16,612 nucleotides of DNA. Origin: Desulfobacterales bacterium. GTDB lineage: Bacteria > Desulfobacterota > DSM-4660 > Desulfatiglandales > Desulfatiglandaceae. Position numbers and translations under genes: made by a program. The stretch lies in assembly GCA_027061865.1 (NCBI GenBank), contig JAMOVZ010000031.1, positions 1 through 16,612 on the forward strand, in the 5' to 3' direction. Each line of letters opens with the position of its first letter. Within the stretch, counting starts at the first letter, position 1. The notes beneath the pieces are model-generated. The model was given only the letters and a program-made list of their open reading frames with translations. It was not told where the DNA came from and did no database searches. This document shows, piece after piece, positions 7,247-14,617 of this stretch.

Positions 7247-8355
7247 CAGTATTCTGGATAACCCGTAAGCATTATGTCCTGCTCCACTCTTTTGATCTCA
7301 ATATCCCTCAACGGCAGGGCCTCGTCCATGCGGGCGACGCCTGGCCCTGCTGCCATGGGCACCCCGTCACCCCCTAAAAGCAGCTTGGGAGCAAGAAAGA
7401 TATGAACCTTGTCAACGAGCCCGGCCCTGAACAAAGAGCCTGCTATCCTTGCGCCTCCCTCAACAAGCAGGCTCATAATGTCCATCTCTCCCAATATATC
7501 CATTAGAGCCCTCAAGTCAATCCTTCCATCCGGGGTTGTGGGGCATCTGATGAGCCTTATCCCCCGGTCCTCCAGTGTGGCCATTTTCCTTGGTTTCTCG
7601 GTTTTCTCACCCACTACCACCACGGTGGGAGAAAAAGAAAGATCCTCAAAGACTTTGGCCTTCATTGGAGTTCTAAGCCGACTATCCACTACAATACGTG
7701 TAGGCCCCGGGCCTGGCCTTCCACCCCTTCTGGCCGTAAGGCTGGGATCATCTGTGAGCACGGTCCCTACTCCCACCATGATGCCATCGCTCTCAGCCCT
7801 CATGGTGTGGACGAGCCTTCGAGACCCTTCGCTGGTAATCCACTGGGAATGACCGGTACTTGTGGCGGTCCATCCATCGAGGGTAAGGGCGCTTTTCAGA
7901 GTGACAAACGGGGTTGAACTCTCGACAAATTTAACATATGCCTCGTAGAATCGTCTGCACTCATCAGCCAATATGCCAGTGACCACCTCTACTCCTTTGG
8001 AGGCTAGATAGGCGGCCCCTCCTCCCCTGACCCCTGGATTCGGATCCTTCATGCCGATTACCACGCGCTTTATGCCGCTTTTGAGAATTGCCTCTGTACA
8101 CGGCGGGGTCTTTCCATAATGATTACAAGGCTCGAGGGTCACATACATGGTGCAGCCCGGCGCCCTTGAGCCAAGTTTCTCGAGGGCGTCTATCTCGGCA
8201 TGGGCCCCCCCCGCCTTTTGGTGGTATCCTTTGGCTAGGATCTCATCTCCCATTACGATAACGGCGCCTACAGCCGGATTGGGCGAGGTCTTTCCAAGCC
8301 CTTTTCTGGCCTGTCTGAGAGCCAGCTTCATGAATTTCTCATCCCGGCCCGCCAC
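7246..8355 (-). CDS. ribD: Bifunctional riboflavin deaminase / reductase RibD
   Basis: RibD carries out the second and third committed riboflavin steps, deaminating the pyrimidine and then reducing its ribosyl side chain with NADPH. The 369 residues divide into a cytidine-deaminase-like domain (about 1-145) and a dihydrofolate-reductase-like domain (about 148-369). Zinc ligands are H52 and catalytic E54 in HAEID, plus C77 and C86 in EPCNHYGKTPPC. The reductase half shows LKSALTLDGWTATSTG and SQWITSE, then LLVEGGARIAGSLF near 300. The chosen start is GTG at 8353-8355. The resulting N-terminus, with DEKFMKLAL before SPNPAVGAVIV, matches family spacing better than the ATG at codon 9. It follows nrdR by 5 nt. 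Confidence 0.97.
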   Translation of the reverse strand: MAGRDEKFMKLALRQARKGLGKTSPNPAVGAVIVMGDEILAKGYHQKAGGAHAEIDALEKLGSRAPGCTMYVTLEPCNHYGKTPPCTEAILKSGIKRVVIGMKDPNPGVRGGGAAYLASKGVEVVTGILADECRRFYEAYVKFVESSTPFVTLKSALTLDGWTATSTGHSQWITSEGSRRLVHTMRAESDGIMVGVGTVLTDDPSLTARRGGRPGPGPTRIVVDSRLRTPMKAKVFEDLSFSPTVVVVGEKTEKPRKMATLEDRGIRLIRCPTTPDGRIDLRALMDILGEMDIMSLLVEGGARIAGSLFRAGLVDKVHIFLAPKLLLGGDGVPMAAGPGVARMDEALPLRDIEIKRVEQDIMLTGYPEY

Positions 8356-8360
8356 CTAAC

Positions 8361-8831
8361 CTAGTCCTTCCCTTTCTTTTTTTCTCTCAAGATCTCTTCA
8401 AGCTCTGCCATGAACTCCCGCACATCTTTGAACTGCCGATATACTGAGGCAAATCTCACATATGCCACCTCATCCCATTCCCTAAGCGTTCTTATCACCA
8501 TCTCGCCGATCTCAGAGCTGGGGATTTCCTTTTTGCCCAGATCTTGGAAGTGAAGCTCTAAGGAGTCCACAAATTCCTCTATCTGGGTCATGCTTATGGG
8601 CCGCTTTTGGCATGCCTTGCGGATCCCTGTTATGATCTTTTCGCGGCTGAATGCCTCCCGCCTTCCGTCCTTCTTTACAACCATGGGCAAGAGATCCTCC
8701 AGCTTCTCATAGGTGGTGAAGCGCCTGCTGCACTCTATGCACTCCCGCCTTCGCCTGATCATCCTGCCGTCCTTGCTCAGGCGCGAGTCAATGACCTTGT
8801 TGTTGATCTCGCCACAATAGGGGCATTTCAT
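8361..8831 (-). CDS. nrdR: Transcriptional repressor NrdR
   Basis: NrdR is a nucleotide-sensing repressor of ribonucleotide reductase genes. The 156 residues have the standard layout: a zinc ribbon with C3, C6, C31 and C34 (MKCPYCG and ECIECSRRFTTYE), then an ATP-cone domain from about 46 to 136. The cone opens with VVKKDGRREAFSREKI, as in other family members. The ATG lies within the stop of the dCMP deaminase gene (4-nt ATGA overlap), with AGAGGA 8 nt upstream as ribosome binding site. Its position next to a dCMP deaminase, and between glyA and riboflavin genes, fits nucleotide and one-carbon supply. I saw no obvious nrd gene or paired NrdR box in this window, so its targets are elsewhere. 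Confidence 0.98.
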   Translation of the reverse strand: MKCPYCGEINNKVIDSRLSKDGRMIRRRRECIECSRRFTTYEKLEDLLPMVVKKDGRREAFSREKIITGIRKACQKRPISMTQIEEFVDSLELHFQDLGKKEIPSSEIGEMVIRTLREWDEVAYVRFASVYRQFKDVREFMAELEEILREKKKGKD

Positions 8832-9274
8832 GTCTTTATCCTCTCAAGCTCAATTCCGGCCTCTTCAAGCATTTGGGCCGCCAGTGGATCATTATACCCT
8901 TCCTCATAGTATATCTTGGAGATGCCTGCATTAATGATCATCTTGGAGCATATGACACAAGGCCTGTTGGTGCAGTAAAGGGTGGCGCCGGCAATCTGGA
9001 TCCCGTGGCAGGCGGCCTGGATGATGGCGTTTTGCTCTGCATGGAGGCCGCGGCAGAGCTCATGTCGCTCTCCTGAGGGAATGGCCCCATCCTGCCTGAT
9101 GCAACCCACCTCCTCGCAGTGCCTGAGTCCTCTAGGTGCACCGTTATACCCGGTGGCCAGGATCCTTTTGTCCTTCACCAGGATGGCACCCACATGGCGC
9201 CTGAGACAAGTGGAGCGCTTTGCCACCATCTTGGCAATACTCATGAAGTATTCGGGCCAAGATGGACGGGACAA
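8828..9274 (-). CDS. comEB: Deoxycytidylate (dCMP) deaminase, ComEB type
   Basis: The enzyme converts dCMP to dUMP and so feeds thymidylate synthesis. The 148 residues form a single zinc-dependent deaminase domain. Zinc and catalysis are served by H78 and E80 in GLHAEQNAI, and by C106 and C109 in NRPCVICSKM. The family block STCLRRHVGAILVKD-RILATGYNGAPRG is complete at 21-50, and a second cluster around C53/C58 and H71/C74 matches the extra metal site of this family. The start is TTG, directly after the glyA stop (TGA then TTG), with GAGGGGAG upstream. An ATG at codon 11 would remove the conserved RPSWPEYFM opening, so TTG is favoured. The gene overlaps nrdR by 4 nt. The comEB name follows family usage; no competence role is implied. 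Confidence 0.95.
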   Translation of the reverse strand: MSRPSWPEYFMSIAKMVAKRSTCLRRHVGAILVKDKRILATGYNGAPRGLRHCEEVGCIRQDGAIPSGERHELCRGLHAEQNAIIQAACHGIQIAGATLYCTNRPCVICSKMIINAGISKIYYEEGYNDPLAAQMLEEAGIELERIKT

Positions 9275-10534
9275 TCAGCTCCCCTCCTCTTGGCAGGCGT
9301 AAATGGGATAGGCAGAGCAAAGCTCTTGCACCTTAAGGGCGGCAGACTTCTTGATGGCTTCATCTCTCGGGGCCTTGAGAACGTTGGAGATCAGGCGGGC
9401 CACTTCACGCACCTCGCCTTCCTTCATACCCCTTGTGGTCATGGCAGGGGTGCCAAGTCTGAGGCCGCTGGTCACTCGAGGGGGGCGCTTGTCAAAAGGG
9501 ACGGCATTCTTATTGGAAGCGATTCCAACATCTTCCAAGGCCCTTTCAGCCTCCTGGCCAGTTATGCCCATGTTGGTGAGGTCAATCAACACCATGTGGT
9601 TGTCTGTCCCCCCGGTTATCAACTCAAAGCCCTCAGAGGCCAGGGCATCTCCTAAAGCCTTAGCGTTGACCACAACTTGGCGCTGATAGTCTGCAAACGA
9701 GCCATTCATGGCCTCACCAAAGGCCACCGCTTTGGCCGCAATCACATGCATGAGTGGTCCACCTTGGATTCCAGGGAAAATGGCCTTGTCAAGGCTTTTG
9801 GAATATTTCTCCATTGCCAGTATAAAGCCGCCCCTTGGGCCCCGAAGGGTTTTATGAGTGGTGGAGGTGATGAAGTCAGCCACTCCGACAGGGGATGGGT
9901 GCAGATCGGCGGCCACAAGGCCTGCAATGTGAGCCATATCAACCATGAGGTAGGCCCCTACCTCGTCGGCGATCTCCCGGAAGGCTTGAAAATCTATGAT
10001 CCTTGGGTAAGCACTTGCCCCTGCAACTATGATTTTAGGCTGGTGCTTCTTAGCCAAGTCCCTTACTTGATCAAAGTCTATCCGGTGATCCTCCCTCGTC
10101 ACGCCATAGTGGATAGCCCGATAAACCTTGCCTGAAAAACTCACAGGGCTTCCATGTGTGAGATGCCCTCCATGGGCAAGGTCCATGCCAAGCATCAGGT
10201 CTCCAGGCTCCAGCGCCGCCAAGTAGACTCCCATGTTGGCCTGAGAGCCTGAATGGGGCTGGACATTGACATATTCGGCCTTAAAAAGGGCTTTTGCCCG
10301 CTCAACTGCCAGGCGCTCCACCACATCCACAAACTCGCAGCCCCCATAGTATCTGGCCCCAGGGTAGCCCTCTGCATACTTGTTGGTGAGGACTGTGGCC
10401 TGGGCCTCCATCACGGCTCTGCTTGCATAATTCTCTGAGGCGATGAGCACAAGGCATTCCTGCTCCCGCCTCAATTCAAGGGAAATGGCTGCGTAGACCT
10501 CTGAATCAGCTTTTTTTAACGGTATGTTGTTCAA
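9275..10534 (-). CDS. glyA: Serine hydroxymethyltransferase
   Basis: This PLP enzyme interconverts serine and glycine while loading a one-carbon unit on tetrahydrofolate, which supplies dTMP, purine and methionine synthesis. The 419 residues match family length. PLP-lysine K228 lies in STTHKTLRGPRGG. Other blocks are LIASENYAS near 30, YAEGYPGARYYGG at 53-65, PHSGSQAN at 93-100, and VDMAHIAGLVA at 198-208 with the conserved Asp and His. Late blocks NAVPFDKRPPRVTSGLRLGTPA are intact. The start is TTG at 10532-10534, with AGAGGA about 6 nt upstream; no in-frame ATG is available near the N-terminus. It follows rpiB by 12 nt and leads into the dCMP deaminase gene, with which it shares thymidylate supply as a theme. 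Confidence 0.98.
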   Translation of the reverse strand: MNNIPLKKADSEVYAAISLELRREQECLVLIASENYASRAVMEAQATVLTNKYAEGYPGARYYGGCEFVDVVERLAVERAKALFKAEYVNVQPHSGSQANMGVYLAALEPGDLMLGMDLAHGGHLTHGSPVSFSGKVYRAIHYGVTREDHRIDFDQVRDLAKKHQPKIIVAGASAYPRIIDFQAFREIADEVGAYLMVDMAHIAGLVAADLHPSPVGVADFITSTTHKTLRGPRGGFILAMEKYSKSLDKAIFPGIQGGPLMHVIAAKAVAFGEAMNGSFADYQRQVVVNAKALGDALASEGFELITGGTDNHMVLIDLTNMGITGQEAERALEDVGIASNKNAVPFDKRPPRVTSGLRLGTPAMTTRGMKEGEVREVARLISNVLKAPRDEAIKKSAALKVQELCSAYPIYACQEEGS

Positions 10535-10546
10535 TGTTATCCTCTT

Positions 10547-10987
10547 CTACATGCCTTTTGAATGGAACTGCTCTATTCTTCTCAGGTGCCTTCCCCCCTC
10601 AAACCCCGTCTCCAAAAAGGCCTTTACCATGTCAAGCGCTAACCCCGTGCCAATCACCCGCCCTCCCATGGCCAAGATATTGGCATCGTTGTGCTCTCTT
10701 GAAAGCCTTGCAGTGTAAACATTGTGGCAGAGTGCTGCGCGCACCCCCTTGTAGCGGTTTGCAACCATTGACATGCCTATGCCGGTGCCGCATATCAAGA
10801 TGCCGCGGTCAAACCCGCCTTCTGCCACCGCCCTTGCCACCTTGTGTGCCACCAGGGGATAGTCAGCCGAGTTCTTGTCAAACACCCCCATGTCCTCTAC
10901 TTCATGGCCCAGGCCTTTGTCCAGCAACTCCCGGCACTCCTCCTTAAGGTCAAACCCAGCATGGTCAGAGCCAATTACTATTTTCAT
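10547..10987 (-). CDS. rpiB: Ribose-5-phosphate isomerase B
   Basis: RpiB interconverts ribose 5-phosphate and ribulose 5-phosphate. The latter is the substrate of the RibB domain encoded downstream. The 146-residue protein shows the LacAB/RpiB signature: MKIVIGSDHAGFDLKE with D8-H9, DYPLVAHKVA near 42, the active-site Cys66 in ICGTGIGMS, and AALCHNVYTARLSREHNDAN with H99. GGRVIG follows at about 108. The ATG overlaps the fabF stop (ATGA), with AGGAG 8 nt upstream. The rpiB-glyA pair is widely conserved in bacteria. LacA/LacB isomerases are related, but the proteobacterial-type context and motif set favour RpiB. Confidence 0.97.
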   Translation of the reverse strand: MKIVIGSDHAGFDLKEECRELLDKGLGHEVEDMGVFDKNSADYPLVAHKVARAVAEGGFDRGILICGTGIGMSMVANRYKGVRAALCHNVYTARLSREHNDANILAMGGRVIGTGLALDMVKAFLETGFEGGRHLRRIEQFHSKGM

Positions 10988-12234
10988 TCCCCGCTCTCCT
11001 CAAAGGCTTTGAATACAAGGCTTGCATTGGTCCCCCCAAATCCAAAGGAGTTTGACATGGCCACCTTGACCTGGGCCTGCCTCGCCTCGTTGGGCACGCA
11101 GTCAAGATCGCACTCCGGGTCTGGGGTTTCATAGTTGATGGTCGGGGGGATGACACCATGCTTGATGGTGAGCACCGTGTAAATGGACTCTATAGCCCCT
11201 GCCCCTCCGAGAAGATGCCCTGTCATGGACTTGGTGGAGCTCACCGCCAGGCGCTTTACGTGTTCTGCAAAGAGCCGCTTTATTGCCTTACACTCAGAGG
11301 CATCGTTGAGGGGTGTGGAAGTGCCGTGGGCATTTATGTAATTCACATCTTCTGGCTTGATACCTGCGTAATTGAGAGCCATTTGCATGCAGCTAAAGGC
11401 ACCTTCCCCCTCAGGGTCCGGGGCTGCCACGTGATATGCATCGGCACTCATGCCATAGCCTATGACCTCTGCATAAATGGGAGCACCCCTTTCCAAGGCA
11501 TGGGTCATCTCCTCCAGGATCAGGACCCCGGCCCCCTCTCCCATTACAAACCCGTCCCGGTTCAAGTCAAAGGGCCGTGATGCCTTTTCTGGTTCCTCAT
11601 TGCGGGTGGACAGCGCCCGCATGGAGCAAAATCCACCTAAGGCAAGGGGGGTGAGCACTGCCTCAGAGCCCCCGGTTATCATGACATCAGCAATACCTTC
11701 CTTAACCATCCTGAATGATTCTCCCACTGCATGGGCGCTGGCGGCACAGGCCGTCTCAATGGAGAGGTTTGGGCCTTTGGCGCCGAACTCGATTGCCACC
11801 TGTCCTGGGGCCATATTTGCAATCATGCCAGGAATAAAGAAGGGGCTGATCCGCCTAGGGCCCCGATCCAACATGACCTTGTGAAAGTGCTCCAGCATCT
11901 GCAGACCCCCAAGGCCAGAGCCCATCACACACCCAACCCTTTGGGGGCCGGTTTTCAGGATGTCGAGGCCAGAGTCTTCTATAGCCATACGGGCTGAGGC
12001 CACGGCATAGTGAATGAAGATGTCAAACCTTCTGATCTGTTGCTTGTCCACAAAGTCTTCGGGCTTGAAGTCCTTGACCTCGCCGGCAATCCTGGTGGGA
12101 AATGCGGAGGCATCGAACTTGGTAATGGGGCCTATGCCTGCTTTGCCGGCACAGACCATCTCCCAATTTTTCTCCACCCCGGTGCCCAGAGGGGTTACCA
12201 TGCCTAGGCCCGTGACCACTACTCGTCTGGTCAT
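10984..12234 (-). CDS. fabF: Beta-ketoacyl-ACP synthase II
   Basis: FabF elongates acyl-ACP with malonyl-ACP in type II fatty-acid synthesis. I chose the ATG at 12232-12234, giving 416 residues, because it has AAGGAG 7 nt upstream and begins with the family's TRRVVVTGLG. A GTG 42 nt upstream is in frame but lies inside a hairpin. The catalytic triad is at the usual positions: C163 in ETACAAS, H303 in NAHGTSTPLND and H340 in KSMTGHLLGGAGA, with K335 beside it. The C-terminal NSFGFGGTNASLVF is complete. It follows acpP, as in most bacteria. With fabH missing from this locus, priming of synthesis must be encoded elsewhere or done another way. Confidence 0.98.
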   Translation of the reverse strand: MTRRVVVTGLGMVTPLGTGVEKNWEMVCAGKAGIGPITKFDASAFPTRIAGEVKDFKPEDFVDKQQIRRFDIFIHYAVASARMAIEDSGLDILKTGPQRVGCVMGSGLGGLQMLEHFHKVMLDRGPRRISPFFIPGMIANMAPGQVAIEFGAKGPNLSIETACAASAHAVGESFRMVKEGIADVMITGGSEAVLTPLALGGFCSMRALSTRNEEPEKASRPFDLNRDGFVMGEGAGVLILEEMTHALERGAPIYAEVIGYGMSADAYHVAAPDPEGEGAFSCMQMALNYAGIKPEDVNYINAHGTSTPLNDASECKAIKRLFAEHVKRLAVSSTKSMTGHLLGGAGAIESIYTVLTIKHGVIPPTINYETPDPECDLDCVPNEARQAQVKVAMSNSFGFGGTNASLVFKAFEESGE

Positions 12235-12263
12235 CTTCACGCTCCTTGTTGAAAGCTCCCCTG

Positions 12264-12287
12264 GAGCCCCCAGCACAATGGGGGCTC
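12264..12287 (-). promoter_or_regulatory. Perfect 9-bp hairpin between acpP and fabF
   Basis: On the coding (minus) strand the 64-nt acpP-fabF spacer holds GAGCCCCCA, a 6-nt loop TTGTGC, then TGGGGGCTC. The stem has nine perfect pairs, mostly GC. It is not followed by a U-run, so it is not a standard intrinsic terminator. It sits 11 nt after the acpP stop and ends upstream of the fabF ribosome binding site. A likely role is to protect or define the 3' end of an abundant acpP message, or to dampen read-through to fabF. The structure is seen directly; the role is inferred. Confidence 0.6.
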
Positions 12288-12298
12288 ATGAGTGGGCA

Positions 12299-12535
12299 TT
12301 AGCCGGTAGCCTTTTTGATATAATCTATTGCATCTTGAACGGTCCTAATCTTTTCCGCGTCCTCATCTGGAATGGAAATATCAAACTCCTCTTCCATTGC
12401 CATGATAAGCTCCACCTGATCAAGAGAATCAGCACCAAGGTCATCCACAAAGGATGCCTCTGGCACCACATCCTCCTCATTTACATTTAACTGCTCGCAA
12501 ATAATCTTTTTCACCTTTCCTTCGATCTCTGCCAT
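12299..12535 (-). CDS. acpP: Acyl carrier protein
   Basis: ACP carries growing acyl chains on a phosphopantetheine arm. The 78-residue acidic protein has the attachment serine S37 in DLGADSLDQVEL, followed by the recognition helix II (LIMAMEEEFDISIPD). The N-terminal helix EGKVKKIICEQLNV and the C-terminal AEKIRTVQDAIDYI are canonical. A strong AGGAGG stands 10 nt before the ATG. It lies between fabG and fabF, with a 59-nt leader and a 64-nt trailer, the two largest gaps in this gene train apart from its head. That suits a gene needing more product than its neighbours. Confidence 0.99.
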   Translation of the reverse strand: MAEIEGKVKKIICEQLNVNEEDVVPEASFVDDLGADSLDQVELIMAMEEEFDISIPDEDAEKIRTVQDAIDYIKKATG

Positions 12536-12594
12536 GAACCCATTACCTCCTCGATCTTGATTAACTGTCTTTGATGTGCTCTTGCGGCCAATGG

Positions 12595-13344
12595 TTACAT
12601 GAACATGCCGCCGTTGACATGGATCACCTGGCCAGTAAGGTAGCTTGCCCCGTCAGAGCACAACCAGTACACCACCTCTGCCACCTCTTCTGCCGTACCC
12701 ATCCTCCCAAAGGGGATTTGAGCCAAGAAACCTTCCTTTACCTTTTCGGGCAGAACTGCCGTCATATCCGTTTCGATGAATCCAGGAGCCACTGCATTGA
12801 CGTGGATCCCACGGGAGGCCACCTCTCTTGCAACACTCTTGGTAAGGCCCATTACACCTGCCTTGGAAGCGGCATAATTGGCTTGCCCGATGTTGCCGAT
12901 CTGCCCCACCACAGATGAGACATTAACAATATGGCCTTGGCGGTTTTTCATCATGGAGCGGATCACGGCCTGAGTGCAGTTAAATACACTCTTGAGGTTC
13001 ACCTGGAGCACCGTGTCCCACTGCTCCTCGGTCATCCTCATGAAAAAGGCGTCCCTGGTGATGCCGGCGTTGTTGACCAGGACATCCACCCTTCCATGCC
13101 TGTCTATTAATTCTGAGAACAGGCTATCAACCTGCTCTTTTCGCGAAACATCTATTTTGTGGCTCTCCGCCTCAATTCCCCTTTCGGCCAAGAGTTTCAA
13201 GGTCTCTTGGGAGGCTTTTTCGTCGGGGTCGTAGTGAAGGATTATTATCTTGGCCTTTTCCCGGGCAAAGGCCAGGGCTACTGCCCTGCCGATCCCCTTT
13301 GAGCCCCCAGTGATTACTACCACTCTTGAGTCTTTATCATTCAT
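12595..13344 (-). CDS. fabG: 3-oxoacyl-ACP reductase
   Basis: FabG reduces beta-ketoacyl-ACP with NADPH. It is a 249-residue classical short-chain dehydrogenase. The cofactor motif TGGSKGIG is at 12-19, NNAG at 91-94, and the catalytic residues are S144 (NVSS), Y157 and K161 (YAASK). The GQIGNIGQANYAASKAG loop is specific to FabG rather than general SDRs, and the C-terminal YLTGQVIHVNGGMFM matches too. The ATG lies just after the plsX stop, with AGGGGAG 9 nt upstream inside the plsX tail. Position between plsX and acpP supports the call. The usual fabH and fabD that often stand before it are absent. Confidence 0.97.
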   Translation of the reverse strand: MNDKDSRVVVITGGSKGIGRAVALAFAREKAKIIILHYDPDEKASQETLKLLAERGIEAESHKIDVSRKEQVDSLFSELIDRHGRVDVLVNNAGITRDAFFMRMTEEQWDTVLQVNLKSVFNCTQAVIRSMMKNRQGHIVNVSSVVGQIGNIGQANYAASKAGVMGLTKSVAREVASRGIHVNAVAPGFIETDMTAVLPEKVKEGFLAQIPFGRMGTAEEVAEVVYWLCSDGASYLTGQVIHVNGGMFM

Positions 13345-13346
13345 AC

Positions 13347-14378
13347 TTATGAACTCCCCTTTTCATTCATCAAGCTGGGTGAACCATTTACATCATGGCC
13401 CTTCATTTTCAAAGCGATTTTTTCCACCAATTTGGCATCCACATACTTTGCGGCAAGGCCTATGGCATTAGATATGGCCCTTGGAGAGGCATCGCCGTGG
13501 CAGACCACACTTACACAATTGAGCCCCAAAAGGGGGGCGCCCCCAAAGGCCTCATAGTCCAGAGCGCGATGGAATCTGTCCAATGCCTCGCTTGCCATCT
13601 GTTTGAACTCCCTCCCCTGCGCAGAGGCATCAAGCTCCCGGTTAAGCATATTTCTGACCGCATCGGCCATTCCCTCGCTCAGCTTAAGGGCCACATTGCC
13701 CACAAATCCATCGCATACTATTATCTCCACATCTCCCTTAAAGATGTGTCGGCCTTCCACATTTCCAACAAAATTCAAGCCGTTTTTCTCAAAAAGGGGA
13801 CGGGCGGCTCGGACCAATTCGTTACCTTTTCCGCCCTCCTCCCCTATGCTTAAAAGCCCAACCTTTGGGTACTGAAGCCCTAAACATGCACTGGCATATG
13901 CCTCTGCCATGAGGGCAAATTCAAGCAGGTGCGAAGGCTTACAATCCACATTTGCCCCCACATCGATTAATATCACAGGAGACTTCTCTGCGGGAAATAC
14001 TCCTGCAATTGCCGGCCTTGCTACCCCCTTTATGCGGCCAACGGTGAGAATACCTGCAGCCAGTATGGCACCGGAGTTACCAGCGCTTACAACTGCATCG
14101 GCCTCTTTTTTCTTGATTAGCTCAAAGGCTACCTTGATAGAGGAGCGTTTTTTGTGCCTTACGGCTTTAAGGGGGGGGTCGTCCATTGCCACTGCCTCGT
14201 CGGCATGATAGACCCTTATTCCCTCAATATCGTCCATGGGGGAGAGCTGCTCCTCTATGACAGAACTATCTCCCACCAGTATAACCTGGACCTGATAGGT
14301 GTCGACCGCCCTCACGGCCCCTTGAATTACCACCTCAGGGGCCTGGTCTCCACCCATGGCATCCACGGCCACTCTCAT
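13347..14378 (-). CDS. plsX: Phosphate acyltransferase PlsX
   Basis: PlsX makes acyl-phosphate from acyl-ACP, which PlsY then uses to start phospholipid synthesis at the membrane. The 343 residues open with MRVAVDAMGGDQAPEVV, a near-invariant family signature. VSAGNSGAILAAG near 98-110, PAIAGVFP near 120 and DVGANVDCKP near 138 follow. LLSIGEEGGKGNEL near 175, CDGFVGNVALK near 218 and FGGAPLLGLNCVSVVCHGDA near 285 complete the pattern. The start is 5 nt after rpmF. The protein ends with a short polar tail that overlaps the fabG ribosome binding site. The rpmF-plsX linkage is among the most conserved in bacteria. Confidence 0.98.
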   Translation of the reverse strand: MRVAVDAMGGDQAPEVVIQGAVRAVDTYQVQVILVGDSSVIEEQLSPMDDIEGIRVYHADEAVAMDDPPLKAVRHKKRSSIKVAFELIKKKEADAVVSAGNSGAILAAGILTVGRIKGVARPAIAGVFPAEKSPVILIDVGANVDCKPSHLLEFALMAEAYASACLGLQYPKVGLLSIGEEGGKGNELVRAARPLFEKNGLNFVGNVEGRHIFKGDVEIIVCDGFVGNVALKLSEGMADAVRNMLNRELDASAQGREFKQMASEALDRFHRALDYEAFGGAPLLGLNCVSVVCHGDASPRAISNAIGLAAKYVDAKLVEKIALKMKGHDVNGSPSLMNEKGSS

Positions 14379-14383
14379 TATGC

Positions 14384-14563
14384 CTACTCTTCTGTTTTTA
14401 GTACTGTCCTTCCTTTATAAGCCCCACATTCTGGGCACACATGATGGGGTAATACGGGTTCATGACACTGCGGACATGTGGAAACATTGGGCAGAGTCAC
14501 ATGGTGGTGGGATCTCCGCATATCCCTTTTTGACTTGGATTTCTTCTTTTTAGGTACGGCCAT
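14384..14563 (-). CDS. rpmF: 50S ribosomal protein L32 (zinc-ribbon form)
   Basis: This is a 59-residue basic protein of the large ribosomal subunit. The N-terminus MAVPKKKKSKSKRDMRRSHH is the classic L32 opening. The cysteines C30, C33, C43 and C46 form two CxxC knuckles (CPQC and CPEC), so this is the zinc-binding C+ form rather than the zinc-free paralogue. It ends with AYKGRTVLKTEE, as expected (G-x-Y-x-G-R-x-V). AAGGAG lies 12 nt upstream of the ATG, a slightly long spacing. It sits between the YceD-type gene and plsX, its usual place. I identified it by direct translation of the stretch between those genes. Confidence 0.97.
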   Translation of the reverse strand: MAVPKKKKSKSKRDMRRSHHHVTLPNVSTCPQCHEPVLPHHVCPECGAYKGRTVLKTEE

Positions 14564-14617
14564 GGTTCACGTGATCTCCTTGTAATCTTTGTGATATTGA
14601 TCTCTCTTTTATCCTGC

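Noticed and set aside
9119..9655. A 178-codon open frame on the plus strand
   Set aside because: It is antisense to glyA and the dCMP deaminase gene, both certain. No ribosome binding site or domain supports it.
12235..12276. Extension of fabF to an upstream GTG at 12276
   Set aside because: That codon lies in the loop/stem of the acpP-fabF hairpin, and the added 14 residues do not resemble FabF. The ATG at 12234 has AAGGAG at ideal spacing.
14567..14574. 8-bp palindrome TCACGTGA between the rpmF Shine-Dalgarno and its ATG
   Set aside because: A single 8-bp palindrome in 16 kb is expected by chance, and it has no second copy or known site nearby.
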